Shown piece after piece: positions 1 through 12,300 of a stretch of DNA of 64,000 bases. How positions within the stretch are numbered: the stretch's first letter is position 1; the number at the start of each line of letters is the position of its first letter. The notes beneath the pieces were generated by a model. That model did not search any database. It saw only the letters and a program-made list of their open reading frames with translations, and was not told the DNA's origin. Made by a program: the position numbers and the translations under genes. Origin of the DNA: Argyresthia goedartella (taxonomy: Eukaryota > Arthropoda > Insecta > Lepidoptera > Argyresthiidae); contig OX463816.1 of assembly GCA_949825045.1 (NCBI GenBank), forward strand, positions 20,657,243 to 20,721,242, read 5' to 3'.

Positions 1-70
1 AAAAATACAAAATAAATTGCTTCAGCTTGATTAAGAAAAGTGGGTACTCACACTCCACTCACAGCCAAAA

Positions 71-157
71 CGTCGAATTGGGAATTTGTCATTATGAATC
101 TTGTCTTATGGGAAAAATGTAAAGTTGCCGAAATGGGAAGTGGTTTAAATGGACCTA
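71..157 (+). repeat. Degenerate 16-nt periodic element, copy 1
   Basis: Reads as successive units of about 16 nt, such as CGTCGAATTGGGAATT and TGTCATTATGAATCTT, ending GGTTTAAATGGACCTA. The unit order matches 18651-18785, including one long unit (24-25 nt) at the same place. Confidence 0.6.
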
Positions 158-247
158 CAGGGTTGGTAAGATGGCCATGGCCGTGCTCTAGGTAGCATCG
201 CAAGGACACTAAATAACTAAATAGCGTGTTGCAGTTTCGACCATCAC

Positions 248-393
248 CTTCGTGTATGATCACCGTGTCCTTCACTTTGGTGATGTCGGAGGTGGTGAGC
301 GCGCAGCAGTGTCGGCTGGCGTAGGCGTCACGCAGGCGCAGCAGCGGCAGCGTGTAGTCCTTCTGGTCCAGAAGGATCGAACGAAGCCTCGCC
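248..393 (-). CDS. Marf1: Marf1 exon 11 (first LOTUS domain, start)
   Basis: Acceptor CGTTATAG|GGCG, donor GAAG|GTGATGG. Encodes LRSILLDQKDYTLPLLRLRD and CCALTTSDITKVKDTVIIHE, the helix-turn-helix form of LOTUS/OST-HTH repeats that bind RNA in MARF1 and Oskar/TDRD5. Confidence 0.8.
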
Positions 394-3300
394 CTATAAC
401 GAATAAGGGGAATTAGAAAACGAGCGAGTAGAAAACTAATTCAGCGAATAAGCGTGAACGGTTTACCTGAAATGAGCGAAAAAACACTGAATAGAGCGTC
501 AAAATTACTGAATTGCGGGACAAAATTACTGAATGGTTAAGCCAAAGTTATTGGCGAAATAATGAACTTCTGGATGAAGAGGCGTGTCAGGGTAGGAAAG
601 ATAAAGGGTAGTGAAACGAAGCTTTGCCCTTCCTGTTACGTTAAAGATGTAAGAACAACATAATTCAATGCTCGTTTTGAATTTTATGTTACTCAAATTA
701 AGGTTTTCAATATGCTCTTTTTTCGATTTCTAGTCGCACAATTCAGTTACTGTGCCAGGCAAAATAAGTACTTTTATTAATCAAAAACTGAATTTATGGT
801 CACACGTTTAAAATTGTATTTGAAAAAACTAACGACGAATAGATACATCTGAGGAAAGCTGGTTAACAGAACAGTGTGCTCAGAGCGGCGATGATAGGGT
901 GCATTCTGGCACGAAAAAAGGAGTGTTTATTTGCTGTTTAACTTCTCTAAAACCGAGGGTAGGACGGATCGAGATTCTGAACCCTATGCCATGTTAATAC
1001 AATTTAATACCTATAATGGAATGGCGTTAGCTAACTCCGGTGGTAACTGAGGGGTTAAATGTGTGTGGCAAAAACAACGCCATTAGCGGACAATTTTGCA
1101 CGAACCGACCACAATACTAGTGTGGTGTTAGACGCTAGGATCTTGGTCGGTTCGAGTCGATATCAACCCAATCAATTCTAACTTACTAACGAAACAAACC
1201 GACTACTTGAAATCAGACGCTCTTGTGCGGTCGCCATTAAATTTGTAACCCGATTTTTAATGGCAACAAATATAATGATAACCAAAATAATTTGTTCCTA
1301 CTCAAATGGGTAAGTGATAACCAAAAGTTGCAGAAAATATCAGGGCAAAATACTACGGTAGCTTAGGGGGCGAGACTTTATTGCACACAACTATCATGAC
1401 AACAAGACTTACATAAAAATAGTGTACACAGGCAAGCTTATCTCTAATAAGAGATCTCTTCCAGAAAACCAAAATCGTGTTAGGTTGAACATGTAAGAAC
1501 AACAAAAAATACTTAAAAAACATAAACTTAACTACACAAAACATAAAAAGAAGATTGGTGATCATTTATCCAAACGCAATTTGGTGGTTATTTACTAATT
1601 CTGGTGGTCGTTTCGAATTTATTGGTAGTAAAATAGGTGCGTTTTAGTGATCGTTTAAACATAAGCCATTTTTAATTATTGTCGTTAGTAGTCGCGTCGT
1701 CGTAAGCGTTTGCTTGGTTTCTAACCGCGAGGATGTCGCGATCTGTGCGCTAGGATAACGCAAGGCTATCGGCATAATAGACTTATGACACTGATTACGT
1801 GGCTGGCTAGTGACGAGCGTTCGCACATATTATAATATTTGCACACCAACCCTTAGATGGTGAATATGTTGAAACTGATGAATACCAATAATTTTAAAAT
1901 CACATGTACACATATTTAACAGCAAATAAACAATTTGATTGATTGATTGTTCACCTCAACACATCTAGATTGGCCGCGGGCGACGGCCTCCCCAGCGACA
2001 GCTCGAGCCGGCGCCCGCCCCAGTGGTGGTCGAGGCGGCGCTTGTGCACGCGCGCGATGCCCAGCCGCGCGTCCCACTCGGAGCGCAGCGCGACGGTGGC
2101 CAGCGGACCCTCGCCCGCCATCCACACCGACACGCGCACCACGGGCACGTACTGCGCGAACAGCTGGGTCAGCATCTCTTGGAGGATCTGGAAGCCGATG
2201 GGATTTGTCATGAGTCCTTTCACTTCTCTGGTGGCCGGCTTTCTTTGTCCCACAAAGGCCCACAATAGAATCTCCAGTACTTTAGGTGACGTCTGTCAAA
2301 AAAGTTCCTGAACCTGTTGTCAGAGCCCGGGTGTTAGAGCCCAACCGTGACCCCCGTTGGCTCACTCAATAGATGTAATTTGATATGGCGATAAAAAATC
2401 GAGCGGCCAGCGAAAATACTCGACGATGTTTGCTAAGTAAGATTACTTGAAAACTAATTAGAATTATAATAAGTAAAGTAAAATCAGTTCTTTATTGATG
2501 CCTTTGTTTCATTTTGTGATTCATTGCCTCATGTATTTAGGTCCCACATATTCATAGGCAGTCGAAGTATAGTTCGTCAGAAAAAAGATTTTCTTTTGTT
2601 CACGTACAGATGATGTATTTATGTTGCCGCTGTAAGAACAAATACTAAAATAACAGACAGAATATAACAGAATAAAATAAATATTTAAGGGGGCTCCCAT
2701 ACAACAATTCTTTCAATACCACATACAAACTCATGAATGCACCTGGTTACGTGCATGAAGTGTAAAAGTAGCCGCACCAATAAATTTGTAAACAACATTT
2801 TGCTATGTAAATTCCAAACTATCCAACTCCACATCATCCCTACTATTGTACGGTGGTAAGGAACCCTTCGTGCGCGAGTTAGACTCGCACTTGACCGTTT
2901 TTATTTTTTCCTATTGTCTCTCGGGATCATGTACAGGTAGGGATTAGAACCGGGAAATCCCGGGAACGAAAATCCCGGGAATTTCCGGTTTTGGTATGTT
3001 TTTTAAATCCCGGGATTCTGCAAGCGATTCCCGGGTTTTTCGGGAAAAAAGTATTTAAGTCACAATATCATTATTTCCTTAAATTTTTATTCATATCAAT
3101 AAATTTTGAACTCTGTATTTGGGGTTGTGCAGGTTTTGGTATGTTTTTTAAATCCCGGGATTCTGCAAGCGATTCCCGGTTTTTTCGGGAAAAAAGTATT
3201 TAAGTCACAATATCATTATTTCCTTAAAATTTTATTCATATCAATAAATTTTGAACTCTGTATTTGGTGTGTTCAGTTGTGCATTCAGTTATTGTCCAAG

Positions 3301-6300
3301 CGGCCATTTTGAAATACGAAATGCAGCCGCTCGCTGACTAACAGGCAGGTAGTTTTTTTACCTGCTTCTTAGTCGCTATGCAGAGTTCAATGTGAGTGGT
3401 GGTTTGACAAATCTGTGCCCTGGAACTAAGCCGAACTTGAGAATGGTAAGTTTTTAAATATTATATTTTAACTTTTGTATGTACCTGCCTTTATTTGTTT
3501 ATTTTAATTGAGCGCCAACATTATCACTTAGTAAAATGGAGTAACTATTCGCTTGAACTGAATTTAAATACTTAGGTACCTAGTAAGAAAGAAGATGGCT
3601 AAATGACTGCCCTACCAATGAACAAAGACTTCTCACAAGCCAATAGCATTTAAATATTAATTTATAAATTACTGCATCTTTAGTTAGTTTGTAGAACTTG
3701 TAGGCAATCATTAAATAAGTAATAGTTGTTAGTTTATTTTCTATGATTCTGTAACCTTTTTCGTCGCTACAAATAAGCACCATTTTGCAATAACATACAA
3801 CATCCGCCATCTAGCGAGACTATTCATTATTTCCTACAAGTTCTACAAAGTAACTAAAGATGCAGTAATTAATGAATGAATATTTTAATTCTTTTGGCTA
3901 TTGAGAAGTCTTTGTACAAGTCTGGGGCAGTCACACTTACAATTAGACAACTCCTTTGCTTGTATAGGCTGCCCAATTAAATAATCCTAAAATTACGCTT
4001 TTAGATAATTTAATTACAATCAAAAAGCAATTATCATACAAATTCAGACTGAATTATATTAAAAATGCTAATAATTACGACATTTTTCAAAAAAAACATT
4101 AGTTGTTTGCAATTAAATTTTCTATCGATGGACAATGGACATTATGATTTAAGGTGTACACGAAAAAGTGAAATTATAAATTATGCAATTACACCAGTAT
4201 CCCAGGCACCGTACAAAAATGTTCCAACCTTTCTAGATTTACTTGATTACCCTTGCTATATTAAAGGTATTAATTACATACGCAAAAATACCAATCACTA
4301 TATTGTCAGTTTTGTGAAGTACACCAAAACTCGGTAATCACATGTGTGGAAAGATACCTGGCTTAGGACTTCTTAGAAAATAAACAATAGTACTTCAACA
4401 TGGCCTTTGTGGCCGCGCGGTCCAAGTGGTGAGTCACAAGCCAGGTGTTATGGGTTAAAATTCCAGCCGATAAAGCGAGAATAACATGTTTATCTATATG
4501 TCATGTCTGGTGTGGCTGTTTCTGATCTAATTTGGGGACTAGATGCACATATGTGCCTCTATAATAGTTTCAAATGCTATTCCAGCCAGTTGTAGCGTGA
4601 TCGTATTTAAAATAGTTTTAGATTATAATTTAAAATATATTTGTTACAGGCAATGAATTTTGAAGAAGTCCTCAAAAAGGCAGGCGATAAATCATCTGTA
4701 TGGCATCATTTTCTACGGGCTCAAGATAAAACTTATGCGAAATGTAAAATCTGTGATAAAGTGTTAAAGTGCACTGGAGGCTCTACAAGTGGACTGCAAA
4801 GACATCTAAAAACCGTTCATCAATTCGGTATAGCTGAACATAGTGCTAGCGGAAGTGGCGAGTTTCCCACAACAAGCACTAAAGGCAATGAAGACAGTGA
4901 GAATCCAAAGAAAAAGCAAAAGCTGACGGACTATTTTAAACCTGAAAACAGGAATCCATCTATGGAGGTGATGGTTTCCCGTATGGCCTGTATGCATGGA
5001 TACGCATTCAGAAAATTCACAGAAGACGAAGATTTGAGATTCCTCTTTGATAAAGCAGGCCACAAATTACCGAAAGCTGATGACACAATCCGCAGTATTA
5101 TCATAAAGGAAGCTGATAAAAGAAAACAAGAATTGATCAACGAAATTCAGAAACTCTTAAAATGTGGTCACAAATTTTCCATATCTTTTGACGAGTGGAC
5201 GTCAATCCGAAATCGGCGTTATTTGAGTTTAAATTTACACTCACAGCGCTTGTCCGGCGGCAACAGTTTCAAAAGCTTGGGGCTCATCCGGAGTTATGGA
5301 TCCCTTCCTGCAAAAAAATGCGTCGAGGAAATAGAAAGCCGATTGAACGAGTTTGGGGTCTCTCTTGAAAAAGACATCGTTGCTGAGACAACCGATGGTT
5401 GCAGCATGATGACGAAATTTGGCAAATTTCTGAAATCATACCACCAAACATGCGTGGCAAATGCTCTCCAGCTTGCAATTGTGGACGTTTTCTACAAGAA
5501 GAGTACCACAATTGATGAAGAAGTAGAAGTTACAACCACTGCAGCAGAATTAGAAGATGATAACGACATACCCTTGTCAGTAATAGCTAGAAGACAAGCA
5601 CATCAAGCAAACAGAGAATACATAATTTCTGACAACGACTCTGATGACGATGCAGACGGTGCCGCTTTTTCGGCCAGTGACAGAACAAGTCCAGAAGTGT
5701 CAAACCGACAGTTTAACTACCAAGATTTAATTTCTAAAATTAAAAAAGTTGTTAAATTGTTCCGCAAGTCACCCACCAAAAATGATGATATTCTGCAAAA
5801 ATATGTAGTTGCAGACTTTCAAAAGGCTCTATCATTGACGTGTGATTCGATCACGCGTTGGAGCAGCTTAGCTGACACACTAGAACGCTTTTTGAAGCTA
5901 CGTACATGCATAGTGAAAGCCCTGATTGACATGAAGAGTGAAATTCATTTCTCAGAAGATGGGTGGATGGTTATCAAGCATTTACATGAAGTTTTGAGCA
6001 TAGTGAAAACAGTGTTAGAGGCTTTATGTCGTCGAGACGCCACATAGTTGACAGCAGATGTAGCATTGAAGTTTGCTCTAAGAAAATTATCGAATCGAAC
6101 GTCATTAAAAAAGAGATACACACAGCGCCGATTGAAAGAAGCTTCAACTTTAAACTATTTGCAAAACCCAGAAAAATACTTCGAAGTCAATGATGATGAT
6201 TTGTCAGTATTTTCCCGTCCGAGTAGTGATGAAATGTGTAGAAATATAGTAACCCTTCTAAGGCGCACTAATTCCCCACCAACACCCCAATTTGAAAATG

Positions 6301-9300
6301 AAGAACACGACAATGAACCTCTGCTGGTGGTACACCCAAGAACTGAATTAACACAAAGCGAAGAACTTAATCAAGAAGTTAATCAAGCTGTGAGCAAGGA
6401 ACGTAATAGAAACACTCAATCAGAAGACCTGCATACTACAGTGAGAATAGAGATGGCTCTGTATGAAAATGGGGGGGATCGTGGCCATTTCCTGTCACAA
6501 GCCTATGATAACCTACTTACAATCCCTCCCACAAGCGTTGAACCGGAGAGAATATTTTCCCCGGCCGGTTTAATTTGTAATAAAATCAGATCACGTTTAG
6601 GTGACAAAATTTTAGACGCTATTATATTTTTGAGGTCTTATTGTAAAGAAGAAAAATCTGAAAAATAATTATTTTATTGTTATTGTGTGATTTTAATATG
6701 TGTATTTTATTAGATTTAGTTACTAAGAGTTTCAACATTGTTTAGACTATTTATGTACTGGGGCGATTTGGAAGGATTTTGCTCTAAACTAAAAAGACAA
6801 CTAAGGGCTCTAAACATCATAATGTCGTCATTTTAGTTGTTTATATGAACTAAAATGGCGTCATTATGACGTTTAGAGCCCTTAGTTGTCTTTTTAGTTT
6901 AGTGCAAAAGCCTTCCAAATGGCACTCACTGACTGACTAAGTACATTAGATACTGTAGTATGCTATAGTATCTTAAGACAATATCCCTGAGCTACATGAA
7001 ATCAAATCTGATATTTAAGTTTAGGTTAACTATATTTAGCTTCAGAACTAAATGTCATTAACTAAACATAACTTAAATTTCAATTTTGTTTTGTGTAGCT
7101 CAGGGTCATTGTAGTGATTCTGTGATTTTTTTGTTTTAGTCATTTAATTATAAAGATAGTAATTAACCTTGTTATTTTTGCAATATTTTTTATTTAGATA
7201 CTTCGTCAGTTGAACGGATTAATCAGGATATTTTTAATAAGGCATAGTTTTGCGTTGATTCTGTGATTTTAGTTTAAGTATTATTTGATGATAGAGATAA
7301 CTAGAAAATGTTGCCAAATATAAAACTTATTGTCATTTGTTAAAATTCAGAGGATTGCTGGGTAAAAATGTATGTTTTATATGACCTCAAACTTTTTAAT
7401 GATTCGTGTTTAGCTTTATTAAAATGCAGGCCACAAGAATTTCAAGCCATGTGAATTATTTAATAACATTAAAATATATATATTATTACTATTATTTTTA
7501 TTTTATAATCCCCTACCTGTTTTCCCCACAATAAGTAACACTAAGTACGTATTTAATCATTTTAAATTGCAAATACCTTCATCGCACCGAAAATCCCGGG
7601 ATCCCGGGAAATTCCCGGTTTCATCGACGATGAAAAAAATCCGGGATTTTAGATACCCTACAGGTCAACGCCCTGCACAATACTCACTTAGCAATTATTA
7701 TTGTATAAATTTAGCAATCTCAACTCCTCCTTATTTATATCAACTACTAGTGACCAGAACCGAACCACATCAGCGTTCTACTTTCGTATTACATGATAAT
7801 AAACGTCAGTTATAAAACTAGCTGGATTTAACTACAACTATCAACCCTTAACGAACTAATCTACGGGGTGCGGCAACAAGACCTGACGGCCCATATAGCC
7901 ATGTTTTCATAAAATCGGTTCTGTAGTTCGAAAGTTATCAGCTTAACAAGGCAACAAGTCAGCCATAAACTTCGCCTATCTTTCATGGAAAAGTCCCCAA
8001 CTAAAGTAATCGTGTACCGCTGGTATAATTAATGTAAGTGCGGTCGCTTAACTTTGAGGGATGAAGAAAGAAGCGGTTGTCCTTTGATTGCGGTTACGGA
8101 ATAAAATGTACTGGCAGTGAATTATTTTTTTCAACAAAACAGGCAAATCACAGCAGAGGAGATTCAGCACATTCTACAGATTGCCACCTTTGCGTGACGA
8201 AAGTTGTTCCGCACTGGGTACCTCACAATCTCACCGAACGCTCAGTAGCAGGCGTGATTGAAATGGATAAATTCGAAGCAGGTTCATCCTGCCGCATTTA
8301 CAACATCCTAACAGGCGGCGAGTCTTGGATTTGAACCGACGCCTACGAAATAATGCGATCTAGAAGCGGGGTATTTAGTATCGATTCGCTTACGAGTCAC
8401 GCTTAGTCAAATTAGCACTAATGCGGAGTGGTACACTTCCAAATGCCAAAAGTTTGCTGCTGCGAACACAATGCGCCCGTACACTCCGCGATCAAAACGA
8501 TGGACTTCCTAGACCCTACCCCGGTTAAACTTTTGGGTCATGTCATAATCTGTGCATTTTAAATTAATTAATTTACCAGCCCATTTTCCTATGTGGGGTC
8601 CCCACTGCAATTTGCTATCAATGGTTATTCCAAGAAACTGCGTGTCATTTACTAATTCTAACATATTTCTGTCTAACTCTAAACTGGTCCCAACTTGCCT
8701 GACATTTGGAAGTGAGAATTTGATACATTTTGTTTTACCAGCATTTAACAATAAATTGTTAACTGTGAACCAATTCAAAGTTAAAGATAATACTCCATTG
8801 ACATCATCAAAATTTTCTTTTTGTCTTTCAATTTTGAAGACCAGTGAACTATCAGCAAACAATACTATGTTAGTCAATTTCTCCACCATAAAAGTCAGAT
8901 CGTTAATATATACCAGGAATAAGAAAGGGCCTAATATGGAACCTTGTGGAACGCCAATTTTTACTCCCGATCCATCAGATTTAATACCGCTGACTTCTGC
9001 CTGTTGAATTCTATTGCTTAGCTATCTTAGTAGATCGAACGCTTTATATCTAACTCCGTAATTATTTAATTTCATTAGTAGCGTATCACGATCAACACAA
9101 TCAAATGCCTTCGACAGATCGCAAAAAACACCCATAGCATCCTGTGCTGCTTCCGATATAAGGGTAATACCTGCATCCGTAGTCGATTTACCCCTAGTGA
9201 AACCGTATTGCTTGGCGTGGAGTTGTTTTGTACGGTTGAAGTGTGAGAGCATTTGATTGAGTATAATCTTTTAAAAAAAATTACTGAGTGCTGGAAACAG

Positions 9301-12300
9301 TTTACTAAACAGACAGAGCCATCTCAAATTTATTTAGAGCAGCGAAATTTATGCTGATATTGAATCATGATGATATGAGGTATTTCGCAGTAGCAGGGAT
9401 TTAAAAAAATAGTCGCTTGTATGGAGACCCCTTTTAATTTTCAAAATTGCGTGTAGTTCATTATTTGTTGCTGTTGCGGCAACAGAAATGCACATTGTGT
9501 GAACATTTCAGCTCTCTACCTATTTCGGTTGATCCGATAGAGCCCGGTGACGGACGGAAGGACGGACATACAGACGGACAGCGGAGGTTTAGTAATAATA
9601 AGTAAAAAGGTCCCGTTTGGCACCCTTCGGGAACCGGAACCCTAAAAATCAGCTCAAAATCTCCAGCGAAAGAGGTATTAGCGGCAGACTGGAAAGTGCT
9701 TTAAAAATCGGTTACGACGCATGAAACTTTCTGTAGATGGTGGTGGAGACTTTGATAATGTGTAATAAGAAAATTATACCCTATATAAAACATTTTAATA
9801 TTTTCTCACAAATTTAATTTAAAATTTTGTGAAATTCACGGCTAACTTAGGATAACTTTATTATATAATATTTATATCTCGTCATCTGAACCGACTTGAC
9901 ATATAGAAAATATCATCGGACGCGAGCATTTTATCATTTATTTATATATTTATCAAACTGAACTAACAATCTTAGATATATAGTAATTATTAACTTCACA
10001 AAAACCACGGAGGTATGTCCGCGATGCCGGCATTCGTGCGTACGAGGTACATCCCATACAAAATATATAACTGGGTCCAGGACATTCCACTATGCGGGAG
10101 CTTCGCACCTCCTGACTCAACGGCTGAACCGATTCAGCCGAGCATCTCACCTTGGGCTCTAACAGCGGCAGGTTGGCGATCGTCAGCTCGGCCGCGTCGT
10201 CCACATCGCTCGTCGCGCTCGCCTCACTCAGCTGGGAGCAGTTCCAGGGCGAGGCGGCGCGAGAGAGGCTCGCGTCGCGCGGGAAGCGAGACTCCGCGGA
10301 GTTGGCGGACGAGCTGCCTGACTGGTCGAGGTTGGCCGACCCTGTTAGGAGGAACGGAACTTTTAATGTGATACATTAAGGGCAAGCTTTTTTCAAAATC
10401 CAACAGATGGCGTGGACACGAACATTTTTTTCCTTTCGCGCATGACGAATGTTGTAAATACCCATATTTACAACATTCGTCATGCGCGAAGACACATAAC
10501 CAAAGAAACATGTCTGGTAATATATACCCTAAAGTGTCACGTTAGCGAGATCTTTATTTTACAATCCCATGGCTGTCTACAACGCCATCTGTTGTATTTT
10601 GAAGAAAAAAAATGGTCTAAAATAATCCCATTGTGTTGAGCTCGATTAGAGAATGATGGGAAAATAATTAAAAAAAACCCACTCAGATAGGAGTAGGGCA
10701 CAGATGTGATTATGTGATTCATGTACGGCAACCGCTGAAGGGCCAGTTCCCACTGATTACTAACACCGTTATACACTACGCTGAATTAGGACCCGGAATG
10801 AAGGGTGGCTCCCAATATGGGATCCTTACTGCATTACTCTTTTTACACCACTCTTATTAACCTTTTGAACGCCTTACATCAAATACAAAATATTCACACG
10901 CCAAACATGTTTGCTATGATATACAAAATACAACCTAATTCATACGAGATAATCTTTTAATTTAAAAAAGTGGCCAAGTGCGAGTCGGACTCGGCCATGA
11001 AGGGTTCCGTTGTAGCAAGTAATTATGTGACTGGATGTTTGTGTTGTAACTTTGTTTTTCATAGTGTGTGTATGAATGACAAAGTTATCTTTGCGGTTTT
11101 AACAACTGTTTTATATCTTAAAAACTGCTTATTTTATTTTTTTCAAACCAATTTTCGTTGAAAGTTTGTATTGAGATACACAGCATATATTTTTTGTAGA
11201 TTTTTCACTCTTACTTTAAAAGTTAGGAGGGGGGGGACACATTTTCCGCTTTGGAATGGTCTGTCTCTTTAACTATTTACTTTGAGGAAAAATTGTTTTA
11301 GGAAACTCAACGTAATTTTTAAAGACACCCACCCCACACATATAGGTTTGATAAAAAAAATATTTTTGGTTTCAGTTCCATGTATAAAAATCGTAAAGCG
11401 GTTCACAGAATACATCTACATACCAAGTTTTAACTGTGTAGTCCTTATAGTTTCTGCATAAAGTTGCTGTGACATACGGAGAGACAGACTTGACGAAACT
11501 ATAAGGCTTCCTTGTTTCTCTACGGAACCCTAAAAAGGCGTCGGCTGTGGCTTTTTATTGCACGACATGTAACCTGCTTTTTATCAATACCTGAACCCAA
11601 ACCAATCCATACCTCACACCAGCTGACGTGCCCCACTCACCGTGCGTCCCCCTGATCTTCCTTGGCACGGTGGCGGTGTGGAAGTGCGGCGGCGGCGGCG
11701 GGGGCGGCAGCTGCTGCAGCGCCAGCGCCCACTCGCTCACTCGCGCGGGGGGCGCGGGCGCGGGCGGCGGCGAGCGGGGAGAGCACACCGGCTGAGGGAA
11801 CACGGAGAGAGTTAAGTTAACATTTCATGGGGAAAGGACTATCTGTCAGGACCTGTTCTCGCCAGATAAGTGACCCCCCGGACTATACCCGCACACAAAT
11901 GTGGTTATTATCCCTATACGGACGGTCATATGACGAGAGGCGGCACGTGTCAAGGCGGCGCGACCGTATCTGAGCGAATGCACTTCACATATAGTTTGCG
12001 TCAGGTTGGGATGCACATAGGAGAATGAGGAAGCCGCGGAGGGGGTGACGCCCCGCCCACCCGCATAGGCCCTGTGCCACCTTTGTCATAGAGTCGAGCG
12101 AGTCTGCATCAACCCCGTTTATCGATTTCGATATTGCTCAGGTTGATGTTTTAAAACGGCATCAGTGGCCTCTTCATCATGTGTGAAAAGCAAAAACGAA
12201 GGGTTCATTGACATGCACGAAAACTCGCCAGAGAAGTACTGAAAAATTGTGACATTGAAAAGTTTCGAAAAACTTATTTGGGAACAAGAAAATGAATACG

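Larger units (their letters stand above)
2939..7659 (+). mobile_element. hAT-type DNA transposon
   Basis: 4.72 kb. Ends AGGGATTAGAACCGGG and (reverse) AGGGTATCTAAAATCC; flanks share ACAGGT (2933-2938 and 7660-7665). hAT elements usually make 8-bp duplications, so this is short or decayed. Both ends carry repeated CCCGGGAATT motifs, probable transposase-binding sites. It contains the BED/hAT transposase at 4653-6668 in the same orientation. It lies inside Marf1 intron 9, antisense to the gene. Confidence 0.75.

Noticed and set aside
4065..4337. 90-codon open frame in the hAT 5' part
   Set aside because: AT-rich, no motif, no relation to the transposase frame; probably chance.
11555..11640. 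Open frame beyond Marf1 exon 8
   Set aside because: GTGAGTGG donor at 11640 and phase match to exon 9 show this is intron.
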